This document shows, in pieces, positions 32,039 to 35,090 of a DNA stretch of 35,090 bases. The position numbers and the translations under genes were made by a program. Source of the DNA: Pollutibacter sp044353505 (lineage in GTDB: Bacteria; Bacteroidota; Bacteroidia; Chitinophagales; Chitinophagaceae); contig JBILBU010000023.1 in assembly GCA_044353505.1 (NCBI GenBank), positions 1-35,090 of the forward strand. Reading direction: 5' to 3'. The notes below the pieces were generated by a model. The model was not told the DNA's origin. It worked only from the letters and a program-made list of their open reading frames with translations, and searched no databases. How positions within the stretch are numbered: the first letter of the stretch is position 1; the number at the start of each line of letters is the position of its first letter.

Positions 32039-32911
32039 ATGGAAAACAATACTACACTGCAGCAGCAACTCTTGGAAGCCGGTGTTCACTTCGGGCACTT
32101 ACGTAAGAAGTGGAATCCGAAGATGTTGCCTTATATCTATGCAGAGAAAAAAGGTATTCACATCATTGATCTGAATAAAACCGTTGAGTGCTTACAGGAA
32201 ACTGCACAAGCACTTAAGAATATCGCCAAAAGCGGTAAAAAGATCATGTTTGTCGGTACTAAGAAGCAGGCAAAAGAGATCGTTACTGAGTGTGCGAGAA
32301 AGGTGAACATGCCGTTTGTTACTGAGCGTTGGCTTGGTGGTATGCTTACCAACTTCAACACCGTACGCAAGTCGGTGAAGAAAATGCAGAGCATTGAAAA
32401 AATGCTTAGTGATGGAAGTTTCGATAACATCACCAAAAAAGAGCGTCTTCAACTTTCAAGGGACAGGGATAAAATGGAAAAGGTATTGGGCGGTATAGCT
32501 CAGCTTGGACGAGTACCTGCAGCATTGTTTATCATTGATATTGGCCACGAGCACATTGCCATGTCTGAAGCAAAGCGCCTCGGCATAACAACCTTTGGCA
32601 TGGTTGATACCAACTGTGATCCTAACAAGGTTGATTTCCCAGTTCCTTCCAATGATGATGCAACCAAATCTATTGCAATCATAACCAATTACATCACTGC
32701 AGCTATCGCAGAAGGTCTTGCAGAGCGTCAGGCTGAGAAGTCTGAAGAAGGCGATGAAAGCGATGATTCATCAGAAAACACATTGAAGTTTTCTGTTGAC
32801 GAAGATGTAGATAGTGAAGGGGCAAAGAGAGGTAAAGAGGCTATTGGAGCACCTAAACGCAGGGTTCCTGCAGCGGGTACCGGTGGTCGCAAGCCTGCTT
32901 CAAAGAGATAA
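32039..32911 (+). CDS. rpsB: 30S ribosomal protein S2 with C-terminal extension
   Basis: 290 residues. The S2 core spans about 1-230 with GVHFGHLRKKWNPKMLPYIY, FVGTKKQAKE, RWLGGMLTNF and the late FGMVDTNCDP. The last ~55 residues are low-complexity, first acidic (EKSEEGDESDDSSEN) and then basic (PKRRVPAAGTGGRKPASKR). This tail is longer than in E. coli S2 and, as I recall, of a kind common in Bacteroidota. It is co-transcribed with tsf, 73 bases downstream, as in most bacteria. Confidence 0.97.
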   Translation: MENNTTLQQQLLEAGVHFGHLRKKWNPKMLPYIYAEKKGIHIIDLNKTVECLQETAQALKNIAKSGKKIMFVGTKKQAKEIVTECARKVNMPFVTERWLGGMLTNFNTVRKSVKKMQSIEKMLSDGSFDNITKKERLQLSRDRDKMEKVLGGIAQLGRVPAALFIIDIGHEHIAMSEAKRLGITTFGMVDTNCDPNKVDFPVPSNDDATKSIAIITNYITAAIAEGLAERQAEKSEEGDESDDSSENTLKFSVDEDVDSEGAKRGKEAIGAPKRRVPAAGTGGRKPASKR

Positions 32912-32984
32912 TATCAACCTTATCATTTCAATAACTTAAAATACGTGCCCCAGATTTAATGTATCGTGGTGCCGGAGATTAGAT

Positions 32985-33818
32985 ATGTCAACAATTACAG
33001 CAGCAGAAATAAATAAGCTTCGTCAAATGACTGGAGCTGGTATGATGGATTGTCGTAAGGCCCTCACTGAAAATAACGGTGATATCGAGGCCGCCATCGA
33101 TTGGCTTAGGAAGAAAGGGCAAAAAGTTGCGGCACTAAGAGGTGATCGGGATGCTAAAGAAGGTGTTGTGCTTGCAAAGACAACAGCGGATAACAAAACC
33201 GGTATTACGTTGTGCCTTAGTTGTGAGACTGATTTCGTGAGTAAGAATGTAGATTTCATTGCATTTGCTCAAAGCATTATGGATGCAGCTATTGCAAAAA
33301 ATGTAAACTCCGCCGACGAGCTCAATGCTGTTGAGATCAACGGTGTTAAGGTTGCAGACCTTATCAATGATAAGCTTGCAAGTATCGGAGAAAAGATAGG
33401 CATTTCAAAATTTGAGCGCATAGATGCGGAGTTCGTATCATCATACATTCACGGCGCAAACCGCATGGGTGTTCTGGTTGGACTGAACAAGGCAAATCCT
33501 GAAGTGGGTAAAGATCTAGCAATGCAAATTGCAGCAATGAACCCTGTTGCAGTTGATCCTTCATCTGTTTCTCCAGAAGCAGTTGAAAGAGAAAAGGCAG
33601 TAATCATCGAGTTGATCAAAAATGATCCTAAGATGGCGGGAAAGCCTGATGAAATGATTTTAAAGATTGCTGATGGTAAACTAAACTCTTTCTTTAAAGA
33701 AAGTACACTACTTGCCCAAGCCTTTGTAAAAGATGGCGGAATGTCGGTAGCTGATTATATCAAATCTAAAGATGCAGACCTTAAAGTATTGATCTTTAAG
33801 CGCGTTGCACTAGGCTAG
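32985..33818 (+). CDS. tsf: Translation elongation factor Ts
   Basis: 277 residues. The N-terminal UBA-like part has EINKLRQMTGAGMMDCRKAL and DIEAAIDWLRKKG. The core contains LSCETDFVSKN, which inserts between EF-Tu domains, and VGLNKANPEVGKDLAMQIAAMNP. EF-Ts is the nucleotide exchange factor for EF-Tu. It is the last gene of the ribosomal operon, followed by a strong terminator 21 bases after its stop. Confidence 0.97.
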   Translation: MSTITAAEINKLRQMTGAGMMDCRKALTENNGDIEAAIDWLRKKGQKVAALRGDRDAKEGVVLAKTTADNKTGITLCLSCETDFVSKNVDFIAFAQSIMDAAIAKNVNSADELNAVEINGVKVADLINDKLASIGEKIGISKFERIDAEFVSSYIHGANRMGVLVGLNKANPEVGKDLAMQIAAMNPVAVDPSSVSPEAVEREKAVIIELIKNDPKMAGKPDEMILKIADGKLNSFFKESTLLAQAFVKDGGMSVADYIKSKDADLKVLIFKRVALG

Positions 33819-33839
33819 AAAGCACACATATATTCTTGA

Positions 33840-33867
33840 AAAGGGCTCCAACACTGGAGCCCTTTTT
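33840..33867 (+). terminator. Rho-independent terminator after tsf
   Basis: AAAGGGCTCCA (33840-33850) pairs perfectly with TGGAGCCCTTT (33855-33865) around an ACAC loop, followed by a T run to 33867 and a further T-rich stretch. It is the strongest intrinsic terminator in the window and ends the rplM-tsf operon. Confidence 0.9.
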
Positions 33868-33922
33868 GTTTTTTGTGAATTTTGGGATATAAAGGTTTCC
33901 CTATCCATCGTATATTCGCAGT

Positions 33923-34633
33923 ATGCAACCTGTATATAAAAGAATATTGCTTAAGTTATCTGGAGAGTCTCTAATGGGAGAAAGTAATTTTGGCATTGAT
34001 CCCAATATGGTGAGTAGATATGCCCGAGAAATCAAAAGTGTTGTTGACCTTGGCGTGCAAGTAGCCATAGTCATAGGTGGAGGGAATATTTATAGGGGGA
34101 TGAATGAGTCCGAGACGGGGATTGAGCGTGCGCATGGCGACTATATGGGCATGCTTGCAACTGTGATCAATGCAATGGCCATCCAGGCGATGCTCGAAAA
34201 ACAAGGGATGTATACCAGGCTGTTGAGCGCCATCAAAATGGAACAAGTTGCAGAACCATATATCAGAAGAAGGGCGATTAGGCATCTTGAAAAAAATCGC
34301 GTGGTTATTTTTGGGGCTGGTACAGGTAATCCATATTTTACAACAGACACTGCTGGATCTCTTCGTGCTGTTGAAATTCAGGCCGATGTTATTCTTAAAG
34401 GAACGCGGGTAAACGGAATTTATACTGCTGATCCTGAAAAAGATCCTACTGCTCAGAAATATGATACCATTTCTTTTAAGGAATGTATCGATAAGAATTT
34501 AAAGATCATGGACATGACGGCCTTTACGCTGTGCATGGAAAATAATGTCCCAATCATAGTATTTGATATGAATGAAGAAGGAAATCTGAAGCGGTTGATA
34601 TTGGGAGCTAAAATTGGAACGTTGGTTCAATGA
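33923..34633 (+). CDS. pyrH: UMP kinase
   Basis: 236 residues, normal length. The amino-acid-kinase fold is seen in YKRILLKLSGESLMG, VAIVIGGGNIYRG, ERAHGDYMGMLATVINAMA, AGTGNPYFTTDTAG and NGIYTADPEKDPTA. It converts UMP to UDP and is usually a GTP-activated, UTP-inhibited hexamer. Its position after tsf is conserved in many bacteria, but the terminator between them and a -7-like TATATTCG at 33911-33918 suggest separate transcription. Confidence 0.97.
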   Translation: MQPVYKRILLKLSGESLMGESNFGIDPNMVSRYAREIKSVVDLGVQVAIVIGGGNIYRGMNESETGIERAHGDYMGMLATVINAMAIQAMLEKQGMYTRLLSAIKMEQVAEPYIRRRAIRHLEKNRVVIFGAGTGNPYFTTDTAGSLRAVEIQADVILKGTRVNGIYTADPEKDPTAQKYDTISFKECIDKNLKIMDMTAFTLCMENNVPIIVFDMNEEGNLKRLILGAKIGTLVQ

Positions 34634-34671
34634 TGAGTGAGTTTCTGGCGCCAAGTAACTAAAGTTTGAAT

Positions 34672-35090
34672 ATGTCTATCTCCTCCATTCGAAAAGATTA
34701 TCAATTAAAATCCCTTTCTGAAACCGATGTTCAGTCGGATCCCATAATTCAGTTTAGTCAGTGGTGGGAAGATGCACTAACCTCAAAAATTGATGAGGTA
34801 AACGCTATGGCGCTTTCAACAGTAACTCCTGAAGGAAAACCATCTGCCCGCATAGTATTGCTCAAAGGCTTCGATGAGCACGGGTTTGTTTTCTTTACAA
34901 ATTATGAGAGCGAAAAGGGGGTCCATCTATCGATGAATCCATTTGCTTCTTTGGTGTTTTTCTGGAAAGAACTTGAAAGGCAAGTGAGGATCGAGGGCCC
35001 TTGCGAAAAAATATCTGCCGAGGAAAGCGATCTGTATTTCCATAGCCGCCCGCTAGGCAGCCGGATTGGTGCTTGGGCTTCACCCCAGAG
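34672..35090 (+). CDS. pdxH: Pyridoxamine 5'-phosphate oxidase, 5' part (cut by window edge)
   Basis: The frame starts at ATG 34672 and remains open to the last base, giving about 139 residues of a protein usually about 210 long. Recognisable parts are the N-terminal DYQLKSLSETDVQSDPIIQFSQWW, the FMN-site RIVLLKGFDEHGFVFFTNYESEKG, FFWKELERQVRIEG and the SRPLGSRIGAWASPQ motif near the edge. PdxH makes pyridoxal 5'-phosphate from the pyridoxine or pyridoxamine phosphate using FMN. It starts 38 bases after pyrH and may be co-transcribed with it. Confidence 0.93.
   Translation, partial: MSISSIRKDYQLKSLSETDVQSDPIIQFSQWWEDALTSKIDEVNAMALSTVTPEGKPSARIVLLKGFDEHGFVFFTNYESEKGVHLSMNPFASLVFFWKELERQVRIEGPCEKISAEESDLYFHSRPLGSRIGAWASPQ

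Noticed and set aside
1..35090. CRISPR array, insertion sequence, prophage or defence island
   Set aside because: No regularly spaced repeats, transposase, integrase, restriction or toxin genes were recognised; gene content is core metabolism and envelope biology.

Overview
The window reads as a chromosomal segment of a Bacteroidota bacterium, most likely from the Chitinophagales/Sphingobacteriia side. Three things point there. Shine-Dalgarno sites are almost absent, and several leaders carry the Bacteroidota -7 box TAnnTTTG. Two secreted proteins end in type IX secretion (T9SS) or gliding-type C-terminal domains. The gene content (DUF4254 next to a GT9 transferase, a bacterial GH3 protein, rplM-rpsI-rpsB-tsf-pyrH, an NFU_N-NifU protein) is typical of the phylum. 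The phylum is well supported; the order is inference. I found no rRNA, tRNA, CRISPR array, insertion sequence or prophage.

Layout. 1-4049 (+) is an operon for extracytoplasmic sugar processing: the 3' end of a GH95-like glycosidase, a lipoprotein with the formylglycine-generating-enzyme fold, then the small Tat-type subunit and the FAD/Fe-S catalytic subunit of a GMC sugar dehydrogenase. 4075-4690 holds an XRE regulator (-), an 18-bp inverted repeat, a very short ORF and a strong terminator. 4691-7136 (+) has a TspO-like membrane protein, DUF4254 and a GT9 transferase. 7284-9942 carries an Nfu Fe-S carrier, an SDR oxidoreductase (-) and a pnuC/nicotinamide-riboside-kinase pair for NAD salvage. 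9961-15051 has a GT83-type membrane glycosyltransferase converging on a minus-strand block: GH3, then lysE-type exporter, hypothetical and mtgA. 15335-20860 has a small membrane protein, a T9SS-secreted M1 peptidase (-), a radical SAM/SPASM - AI-2E transporter - MarR operon, and a lipoprotein/DMT pair (-). 20930-27318 has rpoN, a PAP2-like membrane protein, an L,D-transpeptidase (-), a flavin reductase, a PfkB kinase and a lamin-tail surface protein (-). 27371-30725 has asd with a structured leader, then ligA (-). 31100-35090 is the translation block rplM-rpsI-rpsB-tsf, a terminator, pyrH, and pdxH cut by the window edge.

The most interesting element is the leader of asd (27371-27556). A promoter matching the Bacteroidota consensus drives a short transcript with an 18-codon ORF containing six lysine codons. 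An intrinsic terminator follows 33 nt before asd, and the end of the small ORF can pair with the terminator's left arm as an antiterminator. This is the architecture of a leader-peptide attenuator, and lysine is an end product of the Asd pathway. It is a prediction from sequence only.

Lesser candidates are a possible regulated leader and operator at 4504-4620, a structured 5' UTR before rplM, and long hairpins between the convergent pairs pfkB/LTD and asd/ligA.
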